This document shows positions 36,686 to 48,145 of a stretch of DNA of 49,445 nt, piece after piece. The DNA comes from Bifidobacteriaceae bacterium (GTDB taxonomy: Bacteria; Actinomycetota; Actinomycetes; Actinomycetales; Bifidobacteriaceae), in NCBI GenBank assembly GCA_022649925.1, contig JALCOX010000003.1, positions 1-49,445 on the forward strand, written 5' to 3'. A model generated the notes under the pieces. The model did no database searches. It had not been told where the DNA came from and saw nothing but the letters and a program-made list of their open reading frames with translations. The position numbers were made by a program, and so were the translations under genes. Every line of letters begins with the position of its first letter. Position 1 is the first letter of the stretch.

Positions 36686-37097
36686 TGTTCACCTTTCGTA
36701 ACACATTGCATCACTGCGGTGACGCTGCTGCTCATATGTCGCGGTACGTCACTGCACGTATGTTCACTGCGCCATAGGATACACGATTTGAAAACGTGCA
36801 AATACTACGACACGTGGAACGTCACGTCAACACCGGTGGTCGTGGCGCTATTCCACTTTGCTCAGAGTAAACATACCAATGGTGCAAAACGGTGGAAATA
36901 CAGCGATGATGAGCTCTCGTACCCGAGTTTTCTCTCGCTGCGGCTTCTGCGCCTGCAGCGCAGAATTTTCTCATTGCCACCATGTGGGACGAGATAAAAC
37001 GCGAAAATCACAGCGTAGGTGCACAATGAACGGTAATCTTCTTGTAGTGAGACTTTGAATGCGCTTTGCGCGCAGGCCCGCATGAACGAAGGACACG
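36686..37097. other. 412-bp intergenic region between divergent DUF4193 and sepH genes
   Basis: This gap must hold the promoters of both divergent genes. I found no RNA gene, convincing ORF, riboswitch or long repeat. GAAGGA is 5 bases before the sepH ATG. Short open frames on both strands lack ribosome-binding sites and recognisable content. Confidence 0.6.
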
Positions 37098-38060
37098 ATG
37101 AAAAAAGCGGTATTTGACCATGTTGATGACGAGGGCAACCTCATTCTCGATGTTGATACTGAGAAGGTGACGCTCGACGTTACCGACGCTCTCGAGCGCG
37201 GAATCCTCTCATCAAAACAGATCAAATCCGAACAGGACACCGCCACCGCGCCAGTCGAGCCGAGTGCCCTGCCGATCTCCAGCATCCAAACGCTGGTCCG
37301 CGAAGGCCACACGGACGATGAAATCGCCCGCAAATATTCCATCGACGCCTCTCTGGTGCGCCGTTTCGCACAGCCCGTCGAGACCGAGAAACGCTATGCG
37401 ATCGCACAGTTCCTCGCCGTCAACACTCAGACTGGCGCCGCCACGCGCAAGCTGGAGGACGTCATCTCGCACAATCTCAGTGAGTCGGGCGTCGACCCCG
37501 AAGACGTGTCGTGGGAAGCGACGCGGCAGGGGCGCAACCCCTGGAAGATTGTCGCCCACTTCAACCGTCGTGACCAGGAATACAAGGGCACGTGGATGTG
37601 GAATCTGCGCGACAACTCGGTGGTCTCCATCGACCCTGTCGCAAAGCGTCTCCTCGGAGAAAATGCCTCTGCCGGCACGTTGCTGTTCGGTGAGGAGCCA
37701 GTGGTCAACACTTCAAGCCGCGCAATTCAGGCGGCGCTCAACGGTCGCGGCCCCATTCCACCGGCGTGGCTCAACGACGACGGGGACGCGGCGGGAGCCA
37801 CTTCCCCCGCACCGCAGTCCGATCCGCGAACGGCGTCTGTCCCGGCTAATGAGGCTAACGCAGCTGAAGAATCAAGCGAGACTGAATCAAACACGCCCGA
37901 ATCAAACGCGGCGCCGGTGCCGACTCCTCCAACGAAACCTGTCGTCCCCGATTCAGCTGCCGCACAGCCTGCAGAAGGGGCACCCGACGCGAACGGCGAT
38001 CACTCCAAGAAGCACCGCGCTGCGGTCCCCTCGTGGGACGACATTCTCTTCGGCGACTGA
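37098..38060 (+). CDS. sepH: SepH-like septation protein (DUF3071)
   Basis: Actinobacterial cell-division factor that binds FtsZ and promotes its assembly, as shown in Streptomyces and mycobacteria. The 320-residue protein has the N-terminal DUF3071 domain with the beta-rich start, a helix-turn-helix-like region IQTLVREGHTDDEIARKYSIDASLVRRFAQPV (about residues 63-95) and the trailing RNPWKIVAHFNR.....WMWNLRDNSVVSIDPVAKRLLGE. Residues after about 220 are Pro/Ala/Ser/Glu-rich and disordered, ending in the conserved-looking VPSWDDILFGD, the form of C-terminal motif reported for SepH. GAAGGA precedes ATG 37098. It is convergent with a phosphodiesterase-like gene. Confidence 0.9.
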   Translation: MKKAVFDHVDDEGNLILDVDTEKVTLDVTDALERGILSSKQIKSEQDTATAPVEPSALPISSIQTLVREGHTDDEIARKYSIDASLVRRFAQPVETEKRYAIAQFLAVNTQTGAATRKLEDVISHNLSESGVDPEDVSWEATRQGRNPWKIVAHFNRRDQEYKGTWMWNLRDNSVVSIDPVAKRLLGENASAGTLLFGEEPVVNTSSRAIQAALNGRGPIPPAWLNDDGDAAGATSPAPQSDPRTASVPANEANAAEESSETESNTPESNAAPVPTPPTKPVVPDSAAAQPAEGAPDANGDHSKKHRAAVPSWDDILFGD

Positions 38061-38134
38061 AGAGGAATTCCGCAGTCCTACAATTTCACAGTCCCGCAGT
38101 CTCCGCTCAGTAAGTCCTCACTCCACCAGATCCA

Positions 38135-39325
38135 CTACACCAAATCGAGCAGGAACGGAATCTGCTGCTCCATCATCGTCGAGGAACCGTGAACCGACGG
38201 CATCATACGAGCGCCCTCACTCTGCGTGCGCGAATCGACGATGGTCAGGCGCCCGGCACAGGTGACAATGAGGTCCCCGATCATGGGAAGAATGCGGTCC
38301 TCCACCGGGCCGAACAGCCCTTGCTCGATGGCCTCCTCACGGAGCAAAACTCTCACCCTCGACCCCAGGCGCGTGATCCAGCGTTGCTGAATCTCCTCCG
38401 GTGAAACGTCGGGCTCCGCATACAGCATGAGCGCCCTCGGCTCTCCGCCCACGAGGCGAATTCCCGTGGCGAGCTCCGGTTCCTTCCCGATGTCCACCTG
38501 GTCATTGGGATCGATGCTGACCATGCCGTGATCAGCCGTGATCGCGATAAGCGTGCCCTTGGGGGCCTCATCGTGAAGCGTGCGGAGCCGCCGATCGATG
38601 GATTCGAGCTTGGCGACCCACTCGTCTGAGTCCCACCCGTAATGGTGTCCGGCCTTGTCGGCGTCGCGCGCATACAGATACGTGAGGCCGGGTTCCCTCG
38701 CCGAACGCGCCGCTTTGGAGATGCGCGCCATGGGGTTGACGTCGCCAAGATACGTGGCCCCCCTGAGCGCGGCCACGGTGAGTGCCGATTTCTTAAAATT
38801 GGGTAGGCCCACTGACGTCGCACGACCGCCCTGCTTGACGATGCCCTCGAAGACCGTGGGCTGGCGCTGCAAATCTTCAGGCCTGGGGGCGTTGACCCAT
38901 TGGATCATCTGAGTGATGACGCCGCGCGCTGGGTTGAGTTGTGTGTAACCCAGCATGCCGGTAAGCCCGGGGGCTGTGCCCGTTCCGAAGGTTCCCATGG
39001 CGGCGACTGTCGTGGAGGGGTAGCAGGTCTCGATAGGCCTCTGGTTGGCTGAATCGTTCATCAACGACCGCAAGTAGGGTGCGTGGCCGAGGCGGTCGGC
39101 AAGATTCCAAAAGCCCATGCCGTCAACGAGGACGACGATGGCGGATTCGACATTGGGAAGGCCCAAGTCAGCCTGGCTCTGCGCAGGATCGGCATGAACT
39201 GCTGTTGGCACGGCAACGCCGACACTGGCGCTGAGGGCCGGCAAGACTGCTGAGAGATGGCGAGACACGTCCCGACTTGGTGGGCGCAGGGATAACAGTT
39301 CGGCGGTGTCGGGGATTTCAACCAT
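38135..39325 (-). CDS. Alkaline phosphatase superfamily phosphodiesterase/nucleotide pyrophosphatase-like protein
   Basis: Metal-dependent hydrolase of the type I phosphodiesterase/nucleotide pyrophosphatase family, 396 residues. The first metal site and nucleophile are seen in VVLVDGMGFWNL followed by CYPSTTVAAM, with a threonine as the nucleophile, and later metal ligands occur in YARDADKAGHHYG and ITADHGM. The protein has no signal peptide or membrane segment, so it is probably cytoplasmic. Its substrate is unknown. A homologue in a similar position near sepH and topoisomerase genes occurs in other actinobacteria (from memory, unchecked). The ribosome-binding site at ATG 39325 is weak. It is divergent from parC. 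Confidence 0.88.
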   Translation of the reverse strand: MVEIPDTAELLSLRPPSRDVSRHLSAVLPALSASVGVAVPTAVHADPAQSQADLGLPNVESAIVVLVDGMGFWNLADRLGHAPYLRSLMNDSANQRPIETCYPSTTVAAMGTFGTGTAPGLTGMLGYTQLNPARGVITQMIQWVNAPRPEDLQRQPTVFEGIVKQGGRATSVGLPNFKKSALTVAALRGATYLGDVNPMARISKAARSAREPGLTYLYARDADKAGHHYGWDSDEWVAKLESIDRRLRTLHDEAPKGTLIAITADHGMVSIDPNDQVDIGKEPELATGIRLVGGEPRALMLYAEPDVSPEEIQQRWITRLGSRVRVLLREEAIEQGLFGPVEDRILPMIGDLIVTCAGRLTIVDSRTQSEGARMMPSVHGSSTMMEQQIPFLLDLV

Positions 39326-39456
39326 GATTCTTATTCAAGCACCGGGGGGTGAAGAGGCGGCGGAAACCCCGAGAGGCCCCGAGTGTCGCGCCAATACACG
39401 CGAATTCGAGGGTGTGGGCGATAATAGAGTGCTGGAACAAAAGGAGTCAGTCACCT

Positions 39457-42204
39457 ATGCTCAAACATCGCGCCCCTAAAAAAGCTGCGTTTGATCCCCG
39501 AACGGTCAAGGAAAACATCGTCGATACCCCTCTCAATGAGGAGATGAGCAAGTCCTTCCTTGAATATGCCTATTCCGTGATCTACGCGCGTGCTCTGCCA
39601 GATGCACGCGACGGCCTCAAGCCTGTGCAGCGGCGCATCGTCTATCAAATGGGTCAGATGAACCTCCTGCCCGAGCGCCCGTACATGAAGTCTGCTCGCG
39701 TGGTGGGCGAGGTCATGGGAAAGCTGCACCCACACGGTGATTCCGCTATCTACGAGGCGATGGTGCGCCTCGCACAGCCCTTTGCCATGCGTCTGCCCCT
39801 CGTGGACGGTCACGGAAACTTTGGCTCCCTCGACGACGGCCCTGCCGCCTCCCGCTACACCGAGGCACGCATGGCGTCCTCGGCCCTCGGAATGAACGCC
39901 GACATCGACGAAGACACCGTCTCCTTCTCCCCCAATTACGACAACAAGCTCAAAGAGCCGGACGTCTTGCCCTCCGCAATCCCCAACCTGCTGGTCAACG
40001 GCGCATCGGGCATCGCCGTGGGCATGGCCACCAACATGATCACCCACAATCTGGGAGAAGTCATCGCGGCCGCGAAATACATGCTCCACCACCCTGACGC
40101 CAGCCTCGACGACCTCATGCGCTTTGTCCCCGGCCCTGACCTGCCTGGCGGCGGCATCATCATGGGTCGCGAGGGAATTCGCGAGGCGTACGAGACCGGC
40201 CGCGGTCGCTTTGTGACGCGCGCCAAGATCCATCTTGAGAACATCACCGCCCGCAAGAAGGGCATCGTCGTCACCGAGCTGCCTTTCATGGTTGGGCCCG
40301 AAAAGGTGCTTGAGCGCATCTCCGATGCCGTGCGATCCAAGAAGCTCGATGGAATCACGGGGGCCGTTGACCTTTCCGACCGCCACAACGGCATGAAAAT
40401 CATTATCGAGATCAAGTCCGGATTCAATCCGGAGGCGGTTCTCGCACAGCTGTACAAGCACACGCCGCTCCAAGACGCTTACACGATCAACAACGTGGCG
40501 CTCGTCGATGGGCGGCCCCACACGATGGGTCTCAAGGAGCTCCTGCGCGTGTGGATTGACCACCGTCGCTCCGTCATCAAGGCACGTTCCGAATTTAGAC
40601 GCAAGAAGGCTCTCGAGCGCCTGCATTTGGTGGAGGGACTGTTGCTTGCCCTCATCGACATCGACGAGGTCATCGAGGTCATCCGCAGCTCGGACGACGT
40701 TGAGACCGCGAAGAATCGGCTCATGGTCGTCTTCGACCTCGATGAGATCCAGGCCACCTATATTCTCGATCTGCGCCTCCGTCGCCTCACCAAGATGAGC
40801 CGCGTCGAGCTGGAGTCCGAGAGGGACGATCTGCGCAGGAAAATTGCGGAGCTCGAGGAGATTCTCTCGTCTCAGGATCATCTGGATGCGGTGGTCGTCG
40901 AGGAGATGGACAACGTGGTGGCAAAGTGGAACACTCCGCGCCGCACGCTGCTTCTCGACCACGACGGCACGGTTCTCCAGGCCGAGCCCGACCCAACGGC
41001 TCCCGTCAGCGACAGTAGCGCTCCGGCAAATGCTGGGGGCGGGGCAGGTCCCAGTATTGGTGTCGGAGCCGGAATCGGCACGGGAATTGATGCGACGAGC
41101 GCGGGTGCAACTCCGGGCCTCTCGCTGCCCACCGGTGTCTCAGGCGGCTCAAGTGTCGCCGGGGTCATCGGCGTCACTGGGACAGGCGCGGCAGGTGCCT
41201 CGCTCGAACTCGAAGACAGCCCCTGCACGGTCATGCTCACCACGCGCGGGCTCATTGCACGTTCGACGCCGAGCGCCCTCGACCTCTTCGAGGCACGCGA
41301 CGCAAGCGTCGAGCGGGCCACGGACGACGAGATTCGCTCCCTCTTTGCGACCACAACGCGCGCTGAGTATGGGATTATCACGTCGGCGGGCCGCCTGGTG
41401 AAGGCAAACGTTTCCGACCTGCCACTGATTGCGGCGAGTGAATCGCTCAGTGTGAGTGGCGGCGTCCACGCCGACGACCTTCTCCGTGGCACTGAAAGTA
41501 CGCAGGCAGTTCCGGGAGAGCGTGTCGTCGCTGCCATTGCCCTTGATTCCACGACTCCGCTGGCCTTGGGAACGCGCGGCGGCATCGTTAAACGGTGGAA
41601 TATGGACTCGCCGACGACCATGGACTCGTGGAGCGTGATCTCGCTCAAGGACGATAACGGAACAGTCGACGAGGTGTTGACGGCCGCTCCCGCCGACGAC
41701 TCCGACCGCATCGTCTTCATCACGAGCGACGCCTCGCTCCTCACCTTTGAAGCTTCGTCCGTTCGCCCGCAGGGCCGAAGCTCTGCCGGAATGACGGGCA
41801 TCAAGCTCAACGACGATCAGCGCGTGCTCGCCTTCGCGGTCATCCCTGCCGGCAAAATCGCGTGGAGTGCTCCAGAGCCCGACGAAGACGGCACTGTGAC
41901 GGGTGAGCCCTCCGGCGCAGTCGTTCTCACGGTTGCCGGAGATTCCAAGGCGTTGCCCGGCACCGAGGAGGGCTTTGCCAAGCTCACACCCTTCGAGCTC
42001 TATCCCACGAAGGGCCGCTCGACGCGCGGCGTCCGTGCACAGCGCTTCCTCAAGGGCCAGGACACGCTCATCTGTGCGGCGGTTGGCCCCTATCCGCTGC
42101 GTGCATCGTCAGAATCGGGCCGACCTGTTGGACTGCCAGATATCGATATGCGCCGTGACGGTTCAGGTCAGGAGCTCGAGGCGCGCATCGATACCGTCGA
42201 GTAG
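39457..42204 (+). CDS. parC: DNA topoisomerase IV subunit A
   Basis: Breakage-reunion subunit of a type IIA topoisomerase; the catalytic tyrosine is Tyr134 in [10 protein letters not shown], and the quinolone-resistance region reads [12 protein letters not shown] with the usual Ser and acidic residue. The family GyrA-box QRRGGKG is not seen, and its genomic link to the sigma-A/ParE cluster supports ParC rather than GyrA. ATG 39457 has AAAGGAG 10 bases upstream; the 36 codons before it in frame are not conserved. The 915-residue protein carries an unusual glycine/alanine/serine/threonine-rich insert at about residues 509-583, between the coiled-coil region and the beta-pinwheel domain. Confidence 0.93.
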   Translation: MLKHRAPKKAAFDPRTVKENIVDTPLNEEMSKSFLEYAYSVIYARALPDARDGLKPVQRRIVYQMGQMNLLPERPYMKSARVVGEVMGKLHPHGDSAIYEAMVRLAQPFAMRLPLVDGHGNFGSLDDGPAASRYTEARMASSALGMNADIDEDTVSFSPNYDNKLKEPDVLPSAIPNLLVNGASGIAVGMATNMITHNLGEVIAAAKYMLHHPDASLDDLMRFVPGPDLPGGGIIMGREGIREAYETGRGRFVTRAKIHLENITARKKGIVVTELPFMVGPEKVLERISDAVRSKKLDGITGAVDLSDRHNGMKIIIEIKSGFNPEAVLAQLYKHTPLQDAYTINNVALVDGRPHTMGLKELLRVWIDHRRSVIKARSEFRRKKALERLHLVEGLLLALIDIDEVIEVIRSSDDVETAKNRLMVVFDLDEIQATYILDLRLRRLTKMSRVELESERDDLRRKIAELEEILSSQDHLDAVVVEEMDNVVAKWNTPRRTLLLDHDGTVLQAEPDPTAPVSDSSAPANAGGGAGPSIGVGAGIGTGIDATSAGATPGLSLPTGVSGGSSVAGVIGVTGTGAAGASLELEDSPCTVMLTTRGLIARSTPSALDLFEARDASVERATDDEIRSLFATTTRAEYGIITSAGRLVKANVSDLPLIAASESLSVSGGVHADDLLRGTESTQAVPGERVVAAIALDSTTPLALGTRGGIVKRWNMDSPTTMDSWSVISLKDDNGTVDEVLTAAPADDSDRIVFITSDASLLTFEASSVRPQGRSSAGMTGIKLNDDQRVLAFAVIPAGKIAWSAPEPDEDGTVTGEPSGAVVLTVAGDSKALPGTEEGFAKLTPFELYPTKGRSTRGVRAQRFLKGQDTLICAAVGPYPLRASSESGRPVGLPDIDMRRDGSGQELEARIDTVE

Positions 42205-42230
42205 CGAGGGCTGCTGCGCTCGCGCCCAAT

Positions 42231-42299
42231 CTTGTTCGTGGAGTTTTGACCGCTGACGTGCCGCTTTTGCGGCGTCAGCGGTCAAAACTCCACGAACAA
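42231..42299. repeat. Palindromic repeat family, copy 2
   Basis: Arms 42231-42258 and 42273-42299 with the same central TG + CCGC-TTTT-GCGG as copy 1. It differs from copy 1 by an A to G change in the left arm and the matching T to C change in the right arm, so pairing is preserved. It lies between the parC stop and the AbiEi-like gene. Confidence 0.9.
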
Positions 42300-42375
42300 A
42301 TTCGTATCTGGCCACATTCGACCACATGCCCCGCTCACGCTGTGCCACCGGCCAACTTTCTGCGACATTGATGGA

Positions 42376-43338
42376 ATGAAAAAACATGCGACACTCGATG
42401 CGCTCTTCACAGAGCAAGAGGCCGAGGGGCGAGGCGTTTACACCTACACTCCCGCACAGCAACGCGCTCTACACCGACGTGTTCAAGCAGGCGAAGTTCG
42501 CCTGCTTGCCAAGGGCTGCTACGTTCGGAAAAAATATTGGGAAAGTCTGACTTACGAGCAGAGGGGCTGGTGCATGCTTCGCACGCTGGCGTGCCTCCAC
42601 CCGGATTGGATCCTCGCAGGAACGGCAGCCGCATGGGTATCCGGACTCACCTCTACGTTCTTGCTACTTAGAAAATTCAGCGTTGCAGCGACCGCAGGGA
42701 GAAATCCTTATGTCGAGCATGGCGTCAGACGGGTGTATCTCACCGAGGAGGAAACGTCGTCAATTCGCACCATCAATGGTTTTCGAGTCTGTGGCATCGA
42801 GAGGACAATTTTCGACTGTGCTCGATCTCTGCCGCTCACAGATTCCCTCCCTCTCTGTGACAAAGCGCTGCGCGACGAGCTGTGCACGCACGAGCAGCTT
42901 GTCGCCTTCGCACTTCGACATTCTCGCTGCAGGCGCGCACGTCTCGCCATGCGTGCTATCAGTCTGGCGAGTCCTCTCTCCGAATCGGGTGGCGAATCAA
43001 TGGCGCGAGCGGTGATCATTGACCTAGGCTTCGCGCCGCCACAGTTGCAGGTCAATTTTGAGGATCCCGTGACTCACCGATTATTCAGGGTTGATTTCCT
43101 ATGGAAGTTGCCAAACGGTTTCAGCGTCATCGGGGAGTTCGACGGCAGGCAGAAGTACGTCGACGAAGCCTTGAGAAATGGCCGTTCGATCGAGCAAGTT
43201 CTCGACGACGAAAAATCGCGGGAGTCTCACCTGTCAATTTACGGGATCGGACTGCTGCGATTCGGCTACAAAGAATTAAAAGATCCGGAGTCCTTGCGGA
43301 TTTTGCTGAACAAATTCCACATTCCGAGGGCGAGTTAG
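42376..43338 (+). CDS. AbiEi-like / DUF559-like nuclease-fold protein (orphan)
   Basis: A 320-residue protein of a family common in actinobacteria and usually labelled type IV toxin-antitoxin AbiEi-family. The N-terminal part (about 25-60) is a winged-helix-like element RRVQAGEVRLLAKGCYV, followed by the AbiEi-like core with CGIERTIFDCAR. The C-terminal 115 residues show the acidic pattern of a PD-(D/E)xK or Vsr/DUF559-like fold: Glu207 (GESMAR), Asp240 (FRVDFLW) and Glu254 with Asp256 and Lys260 (IGEFDGRQK). No AbiEii toxin gene is next to it. The ribosome-binding site at ATG 42376 is weak. The gene is bracketed by two copies of a palindromic repeat, and separates parC from parE, which suggests insertion by transfer. 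Confidence 0.8.
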   Translation: MKKHATLDALFTEQEAEGRGVYTYTPAQQRALHRRVQAGEVRLLAKGCYVRKKYWESLTYEQRGWCMLRTLACLHPDWILAGTAAAWVSGLTSTFLLLRKFSVAATAGRNPYVEHGVRRVYLTEEETSSIRTINGFRVCGIERTIFDCARSLPLTDSLPLCDKALRDELCTHEQLVAFALRHSRCRRARLAMRAISLASPLSESGGESMARAVIIDLGFAPPQLQVNFEDPVTHRLFRVDFLWKLPNGFSVIGEFDGRQKYVDEALRNGRSIEQVLDDEKSRESHLSIYGIGLLRFGYKELKDPESLRILLNKFHIPRAS

Positions 43339-43354
43339 CACTGGCCCACGTGTT

Positions 43355-43418
43355 GTTCGTGGGGTTTTGACCGCTGACGCCGCAAAAGCGGCACGTCAGC
43401 GGTCAAAACTCCACGAAC
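43355..43418. repeat. Palindromic repeat family, copy 3 (inverted)
   Basis: Arms 43355-43379 and 43394-43418 match copies 1 and 2, but the centre reads CCGC-AAAA-GCGG-CA, the reverse complement of theirs, so this copy is in the opposite orientation. One arm has a G in place of an A, giving a G-U-compatible pair in one strand. It lies in the 91-base gap between the convergent AbiEi-like gene and parE. Confidence 0.9.
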
Positions 43419-43429
43419 TAGGGAGAAAA

Positions 43430-45769
43430 CTACGCGTCAATATTGGACCGGTCGAAGTCCTCGGCGTTCTCCACGATGAACTCCTTGCGCGGAGGAACTT
43501 CGTCGCCCATCAGCAGTTCAAACACGTCGGAGGCACCGGCAGCGTCCTCCATGCGAATGCGTCGCAACATGCGTGTGCGCGGGTCCATGGTGGTGTCCGC
43601 CAACTGATCGGCGTCCATCTCTCCGAGACCCTTGTACCGCTGCACATCCGGCTTATAGGAGATTCCATCGGCCTCGAGCTGCTTCATACGCCGACCGAGC
43701 TCGTCCTCGGAATAGGTGTAGACGTACTCGCCTTTGTGCGAACCCATGAGCTCGATGCGATGCAGCGGCGGCACAGCCGCATACACACGCCCATTCTCGA
43801 TGAGCGGACGCATGTACCGGTAGAACAGTGTGAGCAACAGTATGCGAATGTGAGCGCCGTCGACGTCAGCATCCGTCATCATGATGACCTTGTTATACCG
43901 CGCCTGCTCAATGTCGAAGTCTCGCCCAGAACCTGCGCCCAGAACCTGAATAATGGCGCCACATTCCGCGTTGTTGAGCATCTGGTTGATGGAGGCCTTC
44001 TGCACGTTGAGGATCTTGCCACGAATCGGCAGGAGCGCCTGGAACATCGAATTTCGCGCAGCCTTCGCCGTTCCGAGTGCGGAATCGCCCTCGACGATGA
44101 ACAGTTCCGCCACATCGTCATTGCCAGGAAGGCAGTCCGAGAGCTTGGTGGGCATTGAGGCCGACTCGAGCGCGTTCTTCCGCCGCGTGACCTCCTTGGT
44201 CTTGCGCGCCTGAATACGGGCGTGCATCTCCCCCACGATCTTTTCGAGCACCTGCTGCGACTGTGCCTTGAACCCTCGGCGCGACCCCGAGATCATTTCT
44301 CCGAGTTCTTCGTCGGATAATTTAGTCACAATAAGCTTGACCTGTGCAGTTCCGAGCACGTCCTTGGTCTGCCCCTGGAACTGCGGCTCAGCGATGCGCA
44401 CGGTGACGACGGCGACAATGCCCGCGGTGACGTCGTCTCGCTCCACCTTGGTTTTGGAATCCTTGAGATTGACCTTGAGCTTGCGGGCGTTCGCTTCGAC
44501 CGCCTTCCTCACCTGCTTGGTCAGTGAGTTGAGGAAACCGTCGACGTGCATGCCGCCGCCAGGAGTTTCCACCACATTGACAAAGCTGCGGATCGTCGGC
44601 TCGTAGTCGCTGGTCCAGCGCAGCGCGATATCGACGCCGCATTCACGCTTAACTAGCTTCGCGTGCAGGTCTCCGTTCTCGCCGACCTCCTGAGTCTCCT
44701 CGTCGTATTCGCGCGTCCCTGTGATGTGCCAGATGTCGGAGACAGGGGCACCGTGCGAGAGGAAGTCAACAAAGTCAACGACGCCTCCCTTGTGCAGGAA
44801 CTCCTGATGGCGAGGATGGGCACCTTGCGCAGGTGCTTCGTCGGGCTCAAGCTGACTGAAATCCTCGGCTTCTGTGGGGTCCGCGGTTTCCTCTGCGTCG
44901 TCGAGAGTGCCGCGATCGGCGGGATCGTCGTTCTCAGTAGCATCTTCGACGACAGTTGCATCCTCAGCACCACCGGCGTCTTCGACCGTCTCGATCCGAC
45001 CACTCTGCGCGAGCGAGGTATCGGTCTCAAAGACATCCCGCTCCTCGGATTCGGCAACGGACTCATCGATGACCTCAATTTTGAGTCCGGGCACCAGGAA
45101 GGACGTCTGACGCACGCGGTCAATGAGCTGAGAGTAGTCAAAGCGCGCGGTTGAGTTGAAGATCTCGGGGTCCACCCAGTAGCGGATGCGAGTTCCCGTA
45201 TGTTTCTTGGAGACCGTTCCCACCACACGCAGCTCGGTTGGCTTGCGCTTGCGGGTGCGTGTAAAGGCCGACTTCGGAGAAGGATTTTCCGGATCGGCAT
45301 CGTCGTAGACTCCGGGATGCCCCTGATGGAATTCCATCCGGTAGGTCTTACCTCCGCGGTCGACCTCGACGTCCAGCCTCTCGCTGAGCGCGTTCACTAC
45401 CGAGGAGCCAACGCCGTGAAGACCACCGACCGCAGTGTAGGAAGACTCGCCGAACTTGGCGCCGGCGTGCAGCTTGGTCAGCACGACCTCGACGCCGGAG
45501 AGCTTCGTCTTTGGTTCGACATCCACTGGAATTCCGCGACCGTTGTCTTCAACGGTGATGGACCCGTCGGTGTGCAGCCGAACCACGATGTGATCACATG
45601 CCCCCGCGAGTGCCTCGTCGACAGAGTTGTCGATGATCTCCCACAGACAGTGCATCAGTCCTTGGCTGTCCGTAGTCCCGATATACATACCAGGACGCTT
45701 TCGCACAGCGTCCAGACCCTCAAGAACCGCCAGGTTTTTTGCGCTGTAATCTTCAGATTTTTCCGCCAT
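43430..45769 (-). CDS. parE: DNA topoisomerase IV subunit B
   Basis: ATPase subunit of the type IIA topoisomerase, partner of parC. The GHKL ATPase elements are EIIDNSVDEA (44-53), DNGRGIPV (75-82) and GGLHGVGSSVVNALS (115-129); the TOPRIM domain has FIVEGDSALGTAK and MTDADVDGAHI, and the C-terminus has RYKGLGEMDADQL. At 779 residues it is longer than usual because of an acidic low-complexity insert at about residues 236-320 in the transducer domain. ATG 45769 has AGAGG close upstream. It follows rpoD by 56 bases on the same strand, so the two may be cotranscribed. Confidence 0.95.
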   Translation of the reverse strand: MAEKSEDYSAKNLAVLEGLDAVRKRPGMYIGTTDSQGLMHCLWEIIDNSVDEALAGACDHIVVRLHTDGSITVEDNGRGIPVDVEPKTKLSGVEVVLTKLHAGAKFGESSYTAVGGLHGVGSSVVNALSERLDVEVDRGGKTYRMEFHQGHPGVYDDADPENPSPKSAFTRTRKRKPTELRVVGTVSKKHTGTRIRYWVDPEIFNSTARFDYSQLIDRVRQTSFLVPGLKIEVIDESVAESEERDVFETDTSLAQSGRIETVEDAGGAEDATVVEDATENDDPADRGTLDDAEETADPTEAEDFSQLEPDEAPAQGAHPRHQEFLHKGGVVDFVDFLSHGAPVSDIWHITGTREYDEETQEVGENGDLHAKLVKRECGVDIALRWTSDYEPTIRSFVNVVETPGGGMHVDGFLNSLTKQVRKAVEANARKLKVNLKDSKTKVERDDVTAGIVAVVTVRIAEPQFQGQTKDVLGTAQVKLIVTKLSDEELGEMISGSRRGFKAQSQQVLEKIVGEMHARIQARKTKEVTRRKNALESASMPTKLSDCLPGNDDVAELFIVEGDSALGTAKAARNSMFQALLPIRGKILNVQKASINQMLNNAECGAIIQVLGAGSGRDFDIEQARYNKVIMMTDADVDGAHIRILLLTLFYRYMRPLIENGRVYAAVPPLHRIELMGSHKGEYVYTYSEDELGRRMKQLEADGISYKPDVQRYKGLGEMDADQLADTTMDPRTRMLRRIRMEDAAGASDVFELLMGDEVPPRKEFIVENAEDFDRSNIDA

Positions 45770-45825
45770 TACGCCTCTCGCTCACTACTCTTCGTCTCCG
45801 CCGCCACGCCGAATCGGCGCGACTC

Positions 45826-47268
<1,443 letters not shown>

Positions 47269-47345
47269 GTATCCTCCTGAAAGAGCACACCCGATTAAGG
47301 CATAATTCGGGTAAGCGCAAGTTTTCACCTATAAGAGTGAACCAT

Positions 47346-48023
47346 TCAGCGCGGACGATTATTCCCAGTTATCGCATTTTTTTCTCTGCGCTCCTTCCAC
47401 GCCGGCACAATCCCATATTCCACAGCGCTCAGAACGATTGATGCCAGCGTGCATTCACCGTCGATGCTCAGGCTTCTCAACGCCGCCCCGCTGGCCTCGT
47501 CAGGCCTGCCCGACCACCAGAGAAGATAGGCCATTACGGCCAGCGGCTGCACGCAATAATCCCGCGGCACCTTCGAATGAACCTCAATGAGCAGATCCAA
47601 ACAGCTCGTACACCACGCTTGCTGAGGCACCTTCGAGGCGTCGCGGAAGACGCTGGACAGCGTGGAGCTGACCAGGTGTGCAGTGGAGGGCCGTGTGGGA
47701 TGAACCGCAACCTCGATGAGTTCCTCTGTGGGAAGCGCAGAAACTATAGACAGAATGAGAGCGTCGCGCAGTCCCATCGACTCATGCAAAGCGACGGCGA
47801 GTCGCTCGATGAACTCGTCACGGTGGAGGCGAGATTTCGCAGTGAACTCACCCTCCTTCAATTTTCGAGTCCGTATGACCCACTCCTCGACGAGCGGACC
47901 AAAGAACTCGAAATCTGCCTTTTCCATGCCCTTCGCGGCGCGATCAATGCGAAAGTTATCGATGCGCTCACGAAGGCGGACCTGTGCGGCGGCTTGTGCC
48001 GTATGTATTTTTGTTGTTGTCAT
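47346..48023 (-). CDS. DUF4192-like protein
   Basis: A 225-residue protein with a C-terminal segment QPLAVMAYLLWWSGRPDEASGAALRSL that resembles the end of DUF4192 proteins of actinobacteria, whose function is unknown; the rest shows only weak likeness. An apparent cysteine pair occurs in WCTSC. There is no signal peptide. The start is uncertain: the frame extends upstream to 48122 but the sequence there does not look protein-like, and ATG 48023 has only GTGAAG before it. It lies just upstream of rpoD on the same strand. Family assignment is tentative. Confidence 0.6.
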   Translation of the reverse strand: MTTTKIHTAQAAAQVRLRERIDNFRIDRAAKGMEKADFEFFGPLVEEWVIRTRKLKEGEFTAKSRLHRDEFIERLAVALHESMGLRDALILSIVSALPTEELIEVAVHPTRPSTAHLVSSTLSSVFRDASKVPQQAWCTSCLDLLIEVHSKVPRDYCVQPLAVMAYLLWWSGRPDEASGAALRSLSIDGECTLASIVLSAVEYGIVPAWKERREKNAITGNNRPR

Positions 48024-48145
48024 GTCTTCACTTTGCCCGACGTCGGGCCGGAGGACAGAAAATTCAGGGGGCTGTGGTCGAATGGGCCACAAATACGGCT
48101 CAGGAATGTCGGGCAGAACCATCGAAGGGGAATACTATCGAAGTG

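Noticed and set aside
35534-36997. A 487-codon plus-strand open frame
   Set aside because: It runs antisense to the certain dut and DUF4193 genes, ends in an intergenic region and shows no recognisable domain or ribosome-binding site.
36686-37097. tRNA or small RNA gene in the 412-bp gap
   Set aside because: No cloverleaf, terminator or conserved RNA motif was found.
39451-40962. A 503-codon minus-strand open frame
   Set aside because: Lies opposite the parC catalytic region, whose motifs are unambiguous; judged a shadow frame.
42376-43338. A complete type IV AbiE toxin-antitoxin system
   Set aside because: Only an AbiEi-like protein is present; both neighbours are topoisomerase subunits and no AbiEii nucleotidyltransferase gene exists nearby.
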